Origin: CAITQP01 sp964387965
GTDB taxonomy: Bacteria > Patescibacteriota > Minisyncoccia > Phycocordibacterales > UBA9973
Length of the DNA stretch: 33,768 nucleotides
NCBI GenBank assembly: GCA_964387965.1
Contig: CAYLXO010000008.1
Coordinates: forward strand, 1 to 33,768
Direction of reading: 5' to 3'
Translations under genes and position numbers: made by a program
The notes under the pieces: model-generated
Databases searched by the model: none
Told to the model about the DNA's origin: nothing
The model's input: the letters and a program-made list of their open reading frames with translations, nothing else
Shown: one piece after another, positions 21,074 to 28,707 of the stretch
How the letters are laid out: each line of letters opens with the position of its first letter
How positions within the stretch are numbered: the stretch's first letter is position 1

Positions 21074-21170
21074 GGTCAGGAATAATTTTGTTTTCGCCAA
21101 AACAAAATTTTCACGATCCTGCCTCGCGGTTCCGTCTGCTGACGGAACATCGCTCCGGCTGGCACCGTGT
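21074..21170 (-). repeat. Structured tRNA-associated element, type B copy 2 (tRNA-Arg side)
   Basis: Closely similar to copy 1 (12795-12890). Shared unpaired parts on the plus strand: GGTCAGGAATAATTTT, TTTTCACGA, CCTGCCTCGCGG, ACATCGCTC. Stem sequences differ but pair in each copy (TTTTGTTTT/AAAACAAAA; TTCCGTC/GACGGAA with the same TGCT loop). Confidence 0.75.
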
Positions 21171-21283
21171 GGTCACGAGTTACTAAGCCTACTCACTTTT
21201 GATTACAAAAGTTGCGTGGACTAAGTACTCTCGACCCCGCCTCGCCTGTCGCGAAGCGACATGGCTGTGGCTGGCACACGTAC
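21171..21283 (-). repeat. Structured tRNA-associated element, type B copy 3 (directly behind tRNA-Arg)
   Basis: Begins on the minus strand with CGTGTGCC, antisense to the tRNA-Arg 3' end, then AGCCACAGCCATG, hairpin TGTCGC/GCGACA, AGGCGAGGC, and a GGTCGAG/CTCGTGACC helix enclosing ACTTTTG-type hairpins. More diverged than copies 1 and 2. Together the two copies and the tRNA-Val element fill the 450 bp between the convergent tRNA-Val and tRNA-Arg; no gene is seen there. Confidence 0.6.
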
Positions 21284-21285
21284 AG

Positions 21286-21313
21286 AAAAAGACTGAAGCA
21301 GTTCAGTCTTTTT
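21286..21313 (-). terminator. tRNA-Arg terminator
   Basis: Minus strand AAAAAGACTGAA, loop CTGC, TTCAGTCTTTTT. Confidence 0.88.
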
Positions 21314-21320
21314 CGTCGTG

Positions 21321-21392
21321 TGCCCCCGCCAGGAATCGAACCTAGAATAGCGGCTTAGAAGTCCGCAGTTATATCCATTTAACTACAGGGGC
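21321..21392 (-). tRNA. tRNA-Arg (TCT)
   Basis: 72 nt. Acceptor GCCCCTG/CGGGGGC (one T-G pair) with A73, anticodon loop CTTCTAA, T loop TTCGATT. The pair 31-39 is an A-G mismatch. CCA is not encoded. Confidence 0.94.
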
Positions 21393-21404
21393 AGTAACTC
21401 GGAC

Positions 21405-21434
21405 AGCATACAAAAATACTGGGAAATATGCCAA
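21405..21434 (-). promoter_or_regulatory. Promoter of tRNA-Arg
   Basis: Minus strand TTGGCA (21429-21434), an 18-bp spacer, TATGCT (21405-21410), 12 nt before the tRNA; it touches the end of the pilus operon. Confidence 0.65.
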
Positions 21435-21438
21435 TTCC

Positions 21439-21762
21439 CTACTTACTCGGATCAGAAACCGGAGGTACCAAAGTAGTCGCTGTTTCGCGTACTTTTTGTT
21501 TTTCTGTATAACGCTCGAGCACACTACGTAACTTTGATTCATCGATTTTTTGTGCTTTTTCGCCTTCTGTTTGAGAACTATCAAAAAGGGCGCTCGATTT
21601 TATTTGTCTAAAAAAGTACATATGAAAACCAGCAAGTAACACAAGAACAAAAAATCCAGTAATTACAAGAAATCGAAAATGTTTTGCTGGGTTAATGCCA
21701 AATGATACTTGCATATGTTTTGCTGTACCCGTATTTCCTTTTGGTTTTAGAGAGAATTCCAT
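21439..21762 (-). CDS. Small membrane protein of the pilus operon (position of pilP)
   Basis: 107 aa. A polar N-terminus of about 30 residues, one membrane helix (FLVITGFFVLVLLAGFHMYF), then a charged, helix-forming region (SKLRSVLERYTEKQKVRE) and a Pro-rich end. No PilP lipobox or family motif is visible. It follows pilO by 3 nt, and position plus topology suggest a pilus-assembly accessory in the inner membrane. Homology to PilP cannot be claimed. Confidence 0.7.
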   Translation of the reverse strand: MEFSLKPKGNTGTAKHMQVSFGINPAKHFRFLVITGFFVLVLLAGFHMYFFRQIKSSALFDSSQTEGEKAQKIDESKLRSVLERYTEKQKVRETATTLVPPVSDPSK

Positions 21763-21765
21763 AGA

Positions 21766-22335
21766 TTACTTCACTCCTGTGATACTTAATACTGATACAT
21801 TCATTCGTGCATCCCACACAGGTGGTGGCGCAACCTTCCCTTTCTCAGGTGCTTCTTGTGGTGGTTGGGCACTCATATTCGATGAGTTAATAAGAATATG
21901 ATATGGCGCAGATTCTAGAAGTGCGATAAATCGATAGACATTTACAAATTGTCCCGAAGCCATAAGTTCTAAATTGAGTCTCGCTGGGTTCTTTGCTATA
22001 TCGACAGTGTTATATTTTACAAGCACACCCACCTGTTCCCCATATTTTTCGAGCGTCTCGAGGAATGGAACGATATCATTAGAGTCAATAAAATATGACG
22101 TGAGTGTATCCTGACTTTCTTGCGCAGTCGCTACATTTTTTCGCAATTGAATAATTTTTGACTCTTGTACTTCGAGTCGTCGCGCCTCTTTTTCAAGTTC
22201 AGTATTGTGCTGTTCGACTTTTTTTACCATCACAAAAAGTGACACATACACACCGACACAGACGAGCGCAAAAAGAAGGGCGCCGATACAGACGATACGT
22301 GCTGAAGTAAATATGTTTTTTCTTTTCTTTTCCAT
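21766..22335 (-). CDS. pilO: Type IV pilus assembly protein PilO-like
   Basis: 189 aa. One N-terminal membrane helix (RIVCIGALLFALVCVGVYVS), then a coiled-coil stretch (residues about 40-70: VEQHNTELEKEARRLEVQES) and an alpha/beta domain (DIVPFLETLEKYGEQVGV, YRFIALLESAPYHILIN). This is the layout of PilO, which pairs with PilN in the alignment complex. Family assignment rests on topology and gene order pilM-pilN-pilO more than on motifs. Confidence 0.78.
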   Translation of the reverse strand: MEKKRKNIFTSARIVCIGALLFALVCVGVYVSLFVMVKKVEQHNTELEKEARRLEVQESKIIQLRKNVATAQESQDTLTSYFIDSNDIVPFLETLEKYGEQVGVLVKYNTVDIAKNPARLNLELMASGQFVNVYRFIALLESAPYHILINSSNMSAQPPQEAPEKGKVAPPPVWDARMNVSVLSITGVK

Positions 22336-22337
22336 AA

Positions 22338-22889
22338 TTATTTAAGCAACGCGTTTAAATTAATCGTAAATGACATATTCGAATTTTTAAGAAAACTCGA
22401 AATTGGCACTGTCACATTTGATAATCCTTCGATCTTTTGTAAGCGACCAGAAAATGCAAGAAGTGACTCACGATCTTTTGCTATTCCTGTTATGACTACC
22501 GCGATATCAGTCGACTTTTTTGGAATCGGCGATGTTGTGATCTGTTGTATTGTTATTGCTGAAGATTTTGCATTAAGTACTGAATTGATAACTGTGCCAA
22601 TGAGTGGTGACTTTGGTGTAACAGTATCAAAAACTGAAAGACGGGTATTAATATCTGCAACAGTTGCTGAAAGTGACTTTTCAAGACCTGTTGTTTCCTT
22701 ACTTGCGAGTGAATTGGTGCGCTCAGTAAGTACTCGTTCATTACTCTTTGTAAGTAGAAGTGTAGGCAAAATAAGTGCAGACCCTGCAAGTGCTACAAAC
22801 CCGAGAATCAAAAAACCGACCGCAAGCAATCGTGTGTAATAGAGCTTTTTTATTTCTTTCTTTTCAGTTTTAGATAATAAATTACTCAT
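22338..22889 (-). CDS. pilN: Type IV pilus assembly protein PilN-like
   Basis: 183 aa. A short cytoplasmic N-terminus (MSNLLSKTEKKEIKKLYYTR) of the kind that binds PilM, one membrane helix (LLAVGFLILGFVALAGSAL), then an extracytoplasmic domain with a ferredoxin-like pattern (DIAVVITGIAKDRESLLAFS, GLSNVTVPISSFLK). The ATG at 22889 overlaps the pilM stop by 8 nt; the longer upstream frame lies within pilM and is not credible. Confidence 0.78.
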   Translation of the reverse strand: MSNLLSKTEKKEIKKLYYTRLLAVGFLILGFVALAGSALILPTLLLTKSNERVLTERTNSLASKETTGLEKSLSATVADINTRLSVFDTVTPKSPLIGTVINSVLNAKSSAITIQQITTSPIPKKSTDIAVVITGIAKDRESLLAFSGRLQKIEGLSNVTVPISSFLKNSNMSFTINLNALLK

Positions 22890-23961
22890 GTGAAAAATCG
22901 TGAAGTGCAAGACCGACTGCAGTTGCATACCCAAGCGAATCATTTTTGGAAATTTCAGGAACAATATCGCGCACAAGTGGCACATTCATCCATACATCAC
23001 CTACCATTGCAGGAACTTTCAAACTTGCAGATAGGTAATCTTTAAGACCTGCCAAGTTTGAATCCCCTCCCACCAAAATAATCTGCTCGATTGGAGGACG
23101 AGGCATACCATTTTCGTCATTGTGCGTATGCCAATAGATAAAATGCTTATTGATTTCATCGCGAAGCACTGCAATATTATTCAACAATACTGAAAACAAA
23201 TCTTGTCGTGGACTATTTCTTCTCATGCCATATTCTCGTTTCATCATTTCTGCTTCTTCAACAGAAATTTTGAAGTTTTTTACGAGTGTATCAGTGAGCA
23301 TCTGTCCGCCAACTGAAACGGTTGATGTGAAATGCACAGTACCACCGTACACGACTGAGATACCTGTACGCATACGTCCGAAGTCGATAATCATGTGGGC
23401 GGTCGGATCATCTTTGTGTACAACGGCTCTGTTTGTTGCTTCTGCTTCAAGTTCAAGCGAAAGAAGTGTAAGCCCAGCTTCAGCAAATGTACTTGAATAG
23501 CTCTCAACGACAGATCGCGCAACTGCAGTCACAACGACAAGTGTACTTTCTGCTGTTTTGCTTACAACATCAAAATCAAAAACTGTATCAAGCGCTGGTA
23601 TTGGAACATGTTCCTCTAGTGATAACTCAATTGAAGTATATAATTCTTTCTCTTCCCCATTTGGTACTTTCATCTGAAAAAAGTACACCTGCTCTTCCGG
23701 AAGTGCAGCACGCACAAAAGTAATTCCTTTTTCTTTTGAAAGCTTGCTGAGTTCAGCAACTAGCGCTGAAGAGTGAACAATACGTCCATCTTCAATAATT
23801 CCTGGTGCAAGAGAAATTTCACCGAACCGCCCAATCTTTGATTCACCATTGTGTGGTGTAAGTTCGATATACTTTACACTGCGGTCAGAAATATCCACGC
23901 CCACAGCTTGCATGCGTAGATAGTTTGGAGGAGTGATGATTGCAGATAGTGGATTTGACAC
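22882..23961 (-). CDS. pilM: Type IV pilus assembly protein PilM
   Basis: Cytoplasmic actin-like ATPase that couples the pilus motor to PilN. 359 aa with the two-lobed actin fold: AVGVDISDRSVKYIEL (phosphate 1), MIIDFGRMRTGISVVYGG near residue 198 (phosphate 2), SVGGQMLTDTLVKNF, and ILVGGDSNLAGLKDYL near 305 (adenosine motif). The start is GTG at 23961. A TATAAT box 7 nt upstream lies inside the end of the dedA gene and predicts a leaderless message. Pilus plus ComF elsewhere in the window suggests DNA uptake or attachment. Confidence 0.9.
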   Translation of the reverse strand: MSNPLSAIITPPNYLRMQAVGVDISDRSVKYIELTPHNGESKIGRFGEISLAPGIIEDGRIVHSSALVAELSKLSKEKGITFVRAALPEEQVYFFQMKVPNGEEKELYTSIELSLEEHVPIPALDTVFDFDVVSKTAESTLVVVTAVARSVVESYSSTFAEAGLTLLSLELEAEATNRAVVHKDDPTAHMIIDFGRMRTGISVVYGGTVHFTSTVSVGGQMLTDTLVKNFKISVEEAEMMKREYGMRRNSPRQDLFSVLLNNIAVLRDEINKHFIYWHTHNDENGMPRPPIEQIILVGGDSNLAGLKDYLSASLKVPAMVGDVWMNVPLVRDIVPEISKNDSLGYATAVGLALHDFSHE

Positions 23962-23968
23962 GTGTCTA

Positions 23969-23974
23969 ATTATA
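23969..23974 (-). promoter_or_regulatory. -10 box of the pilM operon
   Basis: TATAAT on the minus strand, 7 nt before the GTG start; the -35 region lies within dedA and is unclear. Confidence 0.5.
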
Positions 23975-24563
23975 CATGATTTTTTCTACGGAAATATGCC
24001 ACGGTAAGTGGAATAAACGAAAGCACCACAACTGCAAGTATGAGTGGAAGTATAAGTTTTTCGATTTCTGGGAATGTTCTTCCGAGATAGTATCCAAGTA
24101 ACGGTACTGAAACACACCATACTATTCCGCCGAGCACATTGTATAGGGCAAATTTTTCATACTGCATTTTCCCTACTCCAGCTAAAAATGGTGCAAAGGT
24201 ACGGACGACAGGAACAAAGCGTGCGAACATGATCGTTTTAACTCCATGATCATGGAAAAATTTTTGTGCTTTTTCTACATAACTTTTTCTAAAAAAGAAT
24301 GAATCTTCTTTTGTAAAAATTTTTGGTCCGATTTTTTTGCCTGTTAGATACCCAACAGCATCACCAGTAATCGCGGCAACGGTTGAAAGAATGATGATGA
24401 GCGGTAATGAAAATTCTCCGAGTGCAGCAAGTATACCTGCTGAAAATAGAAGTGTGTCTCCAGGGAAAATTACCCCAACCAAAAGACCGGTCTCAGAAAA
24501 TATGATGATAAAAATACCGATATACCCGACTGTCTCAATAAAATGTGGTAAATCTGAAAACAT
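23970..24563 (-). CDS. DedA family membrane protein
   Basis: 197 aa with five to six hydrophobic segments. DedA/VTT members include undecaprenyl-phosphate and phosphatidylethanolamine flippases. Family signatures: FSETGLLVGVIFPGDTLLFS near residue 25, ITGDAVGYLTGKKIG near 65, and FARFVPVVRTFAPFLAGVG near 113 with the essential Arg residues. The start is 4 nt from the tRNA-binding protein stop, so the two share a transcript. Confidence 0.92.
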   Translation of the reverse strand: MFSDLPHFIETVGYIGIFIIIFSETGLLVGVIFPGDTLLFSAGILAALGEFSLPLIIILSTVAAITGDAVGYLTGKKIGPKIFTKEDSFFFRKSYVEKAQKFFHDHGVKTIMFARFVPVVRTFAPFLAGVGKMQYEKFALYNVLGGIVWCVSVPLLGYYLGRTFPEIEKLILPLILAVVVLSFIPLTVAYFRRKNHV

Positions 24564-24567
24564 AGTT

Positions 24568-24921
24568 TTAATGAATCCTCACTCCTGGGTCGACTTCATT
24601 GTTTGGATGCATAAGTACAGCTTTGCCGTCTTTACCATCTACCGCCATAAGCATTCCCTGTGATTCTATCCCACGTATTGTACGAGGTTCGAGATTTACT
24701 ATATATAGTATTTGCTTTCCGATTAGCTGTTCGAATTCTGGATATGACTCGCGTATACCTGACACAATCTGTCGCAACTTTGGACTTCCGTCTTCATTTT
24801 TTTCCCCAAAATCAAGCTGACATTTTAAAAGTTTGTCAGTTCCTTCTACCGGCTCAACAGATATAAGTGTCCCAACACGCATATCCATCTTCTTAAATTC
24901 CTCGTATGTGACGTATTCCAT
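24568..24921 (-). CDS. tRNA-binding domain protein (MetRS C-terminal/CsaA type)
   Basis: 117-aa stand-alone OB-fold domain like the C-terminal appendix of methionyl-tRNA synthetase. VTYEEFKKMDMRVGTLISVE begins the domain, DKLLKCQLDFG and RQIVSGIRESY follow, and RTIRGIESQGMLMAV is the family hallmark. It may act as a separate beta subunit of MetRS or as CsaA. The ATG at 24921 is 7 nt after a TATACT box, pointing to a leaderless transcript; an earlier in-frame codon would lie across that box. Confidence 0.88.
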   Translation of the reverse strand: MEYVTYEEFKKMDMRVGTLISVEPVEGTDKLLKCQLDFGEKNEDGSPKLRQIVSGIRESYPEFEQLIGKQILYIVNLEPRTIRGIESQGMLMAVDGKDGKAVLMHPNNEVDPGVRIH

Positions 24922-24928
24922 ATCTTGC

Positions 24929-24934
24929 AGTATA
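24929..24934 (-). promoter_or_regulatory. -10 box of the tRNA-binding protein-dedA unit
   Basis: TATACT on the minus strand, 7 nt before the ATG at 24921. No good -35 box. Confidence 0.45.
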
Positions 24935-24937
24935 CCC

Positions 24938-24973
24938 AAAAAACAAAAGACTGCCACATTACTGCGCAGTCTT
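24938..24973 (-). terminator. Terminator of the Nudix gene
   Basis: Minus strand AAGACTGC, an 11-nt loop, GCAGTCTTTTGTTTTTT. It overlaps the Nudix stop codon. Confidence 0.8.
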
Positions 24974-25478
24974 AAAGCTTATCTACCTTTTGAATCTTTA
25001 AATACTTCAACTTCTTTTGCCGATAGTTGTATCCGGCCTCAAACACAAGTAACTCACCAGTAAGCATTCGAGGAATAACTATTCCATCTGCAGGCATCAT
25101 TTGTCTTTTTGGTAATCGAGAAATTGAATATCGTCTAGGATTCTTTAATTCGTTAGACGACCGAGGTACACCTCGCCATTTTTTTAATATAAAAAAGTGA
25201 ACTTCAACACAAAATACTGTGCCATCTTTTTTATCATTAAAAAATAATCCTATTCCTACTTTTTCCAAATCAACCTCTGTGCCAACAATGCCCAACTCTT
25301 CATATGTTTCTCGTAGCGCACATGCCTCGATAGAAGTATCGAATGTCTCCTTGCGCCCACCTGGTCCATTGCGACGATTTACACCTATTTTCTTTGTCTT
25401 TTTTGCAAGTACGATTTGTCTCGTACGTAAATCTAAAGGTAGTACAAGCGAGGCGATAATCTTTTCATTATGAATCAC
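24972..25478 (-). CDS. Nudix hydrolase
   Basis: 168 aa, GTG start. Resembles MTH1-type 8-oxo-dGTP diphosphatases in order: LPLDLRTRQIVLAKKTKKIG, NRRNGPGGRKETFDTSIEAC, then RETYEELGI. The Nudix box is irregular: between the Gly and the Arg of REUxEExGU there is one residue more than the standard Gx5Ex7R, and the first acidic residue is Asp. The REUxEExGU half, which binds the metal, is intact, so activity is still likely. The C-terminus is Lys-rich (YRQKKLKYLKIQKVDKL). One-gene unit between the Cys-rich gene and its own terminator. Confidence 0.83.
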   Translation of the reverse strand: MIHNEKIIASLVLPLDLRTRQIVLAKKTKKIGVNRRNGPGGRKETFDTSIEACALRETYEELGIVGTEVDLEKVGIGLFFNDKKDGTVFCVEVHFFILKKWRGVPRSSNELKNPRRYSISRLPKRQMMPADGIVIPRMLTGELLVFEAGYNYRQKKLKYLKIQKVDKL

Positions 25479-25522
25479 ACTCTATGTATTTCCCGCACTA
25501 TATGCCCGCATTACAGAAATGT

Positions 25523-27241
25523 CTAGCTAGTCTCTTTTTGATAGCACGATTCACAATATACAATTTCTGGACGATTATTTTCGTACGTAGATTGAAAGGC
25601 ATTCATACACTTCCCTGTATGAGCATGCGAAGTATTCGCACAATCGCATACACGGTCATAGAGTGCGAACGGGTTAAGCCGTGCGACACGATCACTATGC
25701 CTGCACTGAAAACATGCATGTGGAATCGGAATATCCATTTTGCGGTAAAAAGTAAGTTCTTGCGGAACAATACGGTAATTTCTTCCACAGGCATTACATG
25801 CGAGAATTTCTTTCAAAATATCGTCTGTGGTTTCAGAAATTCGTTTCGGGATGTCTGCCTCAGCAAGTGTTTCCTTTCCTGTTGTGCGTTGAAGATTATC
25901 TTGCCATTTAAAACCTAATGATACTGCTGCTTCTTTTGTAAGAGAATTGTATTCCTGTGCAACAGTTTCGTTGTATCCAAATGGTGAAAGTTCTGCAGGA
26001 TAAAATTCTCCAAATCTGTATTCCCTACCTTTACTATCTTTGTACGGCATCTCATTCATGTGCGCAATTATTTTAAGCACAAGCGCTTCATATTCCTCAC
26101 GAGAATATTCTTTGTTTAAGATACAATATTTCCCGTTACGAATACCAATGCAACCAAAAAGATATTTTGATGAATGGCAGTGTTGCGTATATGTAATGTC
26201 CTGACTTTTTACAGAAAAAATTCCAAAACGATTTAATTGCGAATGATCTACGACAGTACTTTCATAACATTCTTGTGATTCACCAGTCATTGCAGTGTCA
26301 TACACATCTTTATCGCTCGACAGAAAATCACCGTATCGACAATTCTCACATTTTTTTGAAATATAACTGTCACGCGTATTTTTACAATATGAAAGAATAT
26401 CACCTGAAGAACCAACATTTAACTTATGCCACGCAAAACGACGAGGATACTCAAGAATGAATTCGTTATATTCTTTTTTTGCTTGTACATTACCCTCCCA
26501 AGTGTCGAGGTTATAACTTGCCACAATTTTTTCATACTCCTCTTTTCCGTACTGCACATTCTTAAAATGATATCGCTTGTTTTTGAGCCCTGTACACATA
26601 AAACAATCACTACAATTGTGGCAGTCATAAAGATACTGTGAGTTTACGCACGCTCGTGAAAAGAATGAGTGCTTCAACCTATACGCATGAGTGCAATTTA
26701 CACAATCATATGTAAAACTCGTATCTCCCATATTTATAAGCCCGTCTGCAATATCTTTTCCTCCTGTAATAAAAAAGCTGTACATGACATTCTCAACTCG
26801 CCAACCTGAAAAACACATATAGCAATTTTTTGAAAACCACCAGTCGTGTGTATATTCACAATTAAGACTCGCAATACCATCATCATTGACGATTGCCATA
26901 TGTGGAACTCTTTTCATGAGTTCATCGAATTGCTCAAAAAATGGGCGCGAAAAATCATACTCAACCCCAAAATCTTTTGGATCCCATTTGTCGCTCCACC
27001 AACATTTGTTGCAATAAATTACAATCCCAGAATCTGGAGAATAGAGGGTTACAACACTTTTACTACATAAGGCGCATTTCCCTGTGTAAAGCGACATGTT
27101 ATTGCGCCACGCACTTCTGCGAGTGCGTCTACACTCCGGACAAAATGTCGGTGCAGGCACTTTCACCTTTTCATAAAAGCCAAAATCATCAGCATCGATT
27201 TCGAAATCTTTTTTGCAAAATTGGCAGTTGCGAGTTTCCAT
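25523..27241 (-). CDS. Large Cys-rich zinc-ribbon protein, complete copy
   Basis: 572 aa, function unknown; paralogue of the protein at 3-1670. It begins METRNCQFCKKDFEIDADD, followed by FCPECRRTRRSAWRN, CALCSK and YCNKCWWSDKWD. Middle: many short Cys/Asn repeats (NCTHAYRL, CHNCSDCFMCTGLKNKRY). Then the block shared with the paralogue: KYCILNKEYSREEYEAL and FYPAELSPFGYNET. C-terminus: ACNACGRNY, CFQCRHSDR, CDCANTSH and YCESCYQ. At least eight CxxC pairs suggest several zinc sites around a repeat scaffold. No signal peptide. The ATG lies 2 nt behind the ruvX stop, so it is co-transcribed with ruvX. Confidence 0.87.
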   Translation of the reverse strand: METRNCQFCKKDFEIDADDFGFYEKVKVPAPTFCPECRRTRRSAWRNNMSLYTGKCALCSKSVVTLYSPDSGIVIYCNKCWWSDKWDPKDFGVEYDFSRPFFEQFDELMKRVPHMAIVNDDGIASLNCEYTHDWWFSKNCYMCFSGWRVENVMYSFFITGGKDIADGLINMGDTSFTYDCVNCTHAYRLKHSFFSRACVNSQYLYDCHNCSDCFMCTGLKNKRYHFKNVQYGKEEYEKIVASYNLDTWEGNVQAKKEYNEFILEYPRRFAWHKLNVGSSGDILSYCKNTRDSYISKKCENCRYGDFLSSDKDVYDTAMTGESQECYESTVVDHSQLNRFGIFSVKSQDITYTQHCHSSKYLFGCIGIRNGKYCILNKEYSREEYEALVLKIIAHMNEMPYKDSKGREYRFGEFYPAELSPFGYNETVAQEYNSLTKEAAVSLGFKWQDNLQRTTGKETLAEADIPKRISETTDDILKEILACNACGRNYRIVPQELTFYRKMDIPIPHACFQCRHSDRVARLNPFALYDRVCDCANTSHAHTGKCMNAFQSTYENNRPEIVYCESCYQKETS

Positions 27242-27243
27242 GT

Positions 27244-27657
27244 TTATTTTTTCCGGCTTTTTAAGTCGAGATAGCGTTGCAGAATTACTGCTGCAGCTTT
27301 TGCGTCTAGGTCGTTTGGTTTTGCTGGTGCTTTTGTTGCTCGAGCATTCTTTTGTTCCTTCCCCTTTCTACCGTGCGCCTCAACAGAAGTAAAGGCCTCG
27401 GTTACCATATCTACAGGAAGCATTGTTGAAAGTGTAATTGCACCGACAAATTCATCTATGTCTTGCGCGATATCATTGCCAGCTGAATTCCCTACAACAA
27501 TTGCACCTATATCTTCTTTCGCAATAAGCGAATCTATTTCTCTATACAAAGAACTATCATTTTTAAGTACAGCAACAGGTCGAGCAAGCGTAGCGCTCTC
27601 ATCAGAGACGGCAAGTCCTACCCGTTTTTTACCAAAATCAACTCCTAGATATTTCAT
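27244..27657 (-). CDS. ruvX: RuvX/YqgF family putative Holliday junction resolvase
   Basis: RNase H-fold nuclease of 137 aa; the family is linked to rRNA 5' processing and junction resolution. Catalytic acids: Asp7 in YLGVDFGKKRVGLAVSD, Glu in VTEAFTSVEA near residue 87, and Asp in NDLDAKAAAVILQRYLD near 115. The region before the last motif is Lys/Ala-rich (RKGKEQKNARATKAPAK). It is divergent from the Na/Pi cotransporter with only 23 bp between start codons. Confidence 0.92.
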   Translation of the reverse strand: MKYLGVDFGKKRVGLAVSDESATLARPVAVLKNDSSLYREIDSLIAKEDIGAIVVGNSAGNDIAQDIDEFVGAITLSTMLPVDMVTEAFTSVEAHGRKGKEQKNARATKAPAKPNDLDAKAAAVILQRYLDLKSRKK

Positions 27658-27680
27658 ATATTTGAGTATACAATTCGTAC
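27658..27680. promoter_or_regulatory. Divergent promoters with overlapping -10 boxes
   Basis: Plus strand TACAAT (27669-27674) is 6 nt before the cotransporter ATG; minus strand TATACT (27665-27670) is 7 nt before the ruvX ATG. The two boxes share two bases. A -35 box for ruvX, TTGTAA (27687-27692), lies inside the other gene's first codons. Confidence 0.6.
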
Positions 27681-28643
27681 ATGATTTTACAATTACTAAG
27701 TACCATTATCGCTCTTGTACTTATTTTTATATTTGCTATTAACAAATTTAGCAAACAGGTCCAAGGTGTTGCGGGAGAAAAATTTAAAAACCTCCTTCGA
27801 AAACTGACTGGCAACCCACTAAAAGGAACTATCACAGGAACGGTAGTAACTTCTATTATTCAATCAAGTACTGCAACAACTGTAATGACGGTTGGATTGG
27901 TGAACGCAGGAGTAATAACATTCCGAGAAAGTTTGGGTGTTATTTTTGGCGCCAATATCGGAACAACAATCACATCTCAACTTATAGCACTCAACCTCAC
28001 AGCAGTCGCGCCATTTATTATTATTCTTGGATTTCTTATTCTTCAATTCGGCGGGAATTATAAACATTATGGTAAATCAGTATTCTATTTTGGACTTGTA
28101 TTCTTCTGTTTATCATTAATGGCTCAGCTTGTTTCCCCTCTTGCTGAAAATGAATCGATTTCAAGAATTTTATCTCACACAAGCAATCTTCCTACTGGTA
28201 TTTTAGTTGGAATAATTCTCACAACAATTTTTCAATCAAGTAGCATCACTTCAGGACTAGTTATTGTCCTTGCTAGTAGTGGGATAATTGATATCCACCA
28301 AGGAATCGGGATTATGCTCGGAGCAAACATCGGAACTACTTCGACATCACTCTTGGCTTCAATACCAATGTCGATTGATGCAAAGAAAGCAGCACTTGCC
28401 CATACAATTTTTAATATTGGTGGGAGCATCGCTATTCTTCCGTTTATAAATCAACTTACAACAATGATTCAATCATTTGATAGTAGTGTCGCGCAACAAA
28501 TAGCTAATATGCATTTAATATTCAATGTCTTTTCAACAATTTTATTTTTGATTTTGTTTAAACAATTTATTCTTATTATTGAATGGTTATCTAAACAAAG
28601 AATATTCCACATAGACACCAAAAAATGGGAACCAAAGGTATAG
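27681..28643 (+). CDS. Na/Pi cotransporter family protein
   Basis: Membrane protein of 320 aa of the Na+/phosphate cotransporter (PF02690) family. Two inverted repeats are visible: SIIQSSTATTVMTVGLVNAG followed by GVIFGANIGTTIT, and TIFQSSSITSGLVIVLASSG followed by GIMLGANIGTTST; the QSS and GANIGTT elements are the substrate/ion sites. About eight hydrophobic segments. No PhoU-like C-terminal domain, unlike longer homologues. Probably imports phosphate, or exports it as in some bacteria. Confidence 0.92.
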   Translation: MILQLLSTIIALVLIFIFAINKFSKQVQGVAGEKFKNLLRKLTGNPLKGTITGTVVTSIIQSSTATTVMTVGLVNAGVITFRESLGVIFGANIGTTITSQLIALNLTAVAPFIIILGFLILQFGGNYKHYGKSVFYFGLVFFCLSLMAQLVSPLAENESISRILSHTSNLPTGILVGIILTTIFQSSSITSGLVIVLASSGIIDIHQGIGIMLGANIGTTSTSLLASIPMSIDAKKAALAHTIFNIGGSIAILPFINQLTTMIQSFDSSVAQQIANMHLIFNVFSTILFLILFKQFILIIEWLSKQRIFHIDTKKWEPKV

Positions 28644-28654
28644 TCCTATACAGA

Positions 28655-28683
28655 TTGAAAAAAACTTGAAAATACGGTATGGT
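28655..28683 (+). promoter_or_regulatory. Promoter of the tRNA-Ser unit
   Basis: TTGAAA (28655-28660), a 17-bp spacer, TATGGT (28678-28683). The start near 28690 would put the structured region 28708-28845 into the pre-tRNA leader. Confidence 0.6.
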
Positions 28684-28707
28684 GTTGGGGTTCAACATAA
28701 ACGTATT

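Noticed and set aside
12795..21283. Structured repeats near tRNAs as a CRISPR array or insertion sequence
   Set aside because: No regular repeat-spacer pattern, no transposase and no target duplications; copies differ in their stems in a compensated way.
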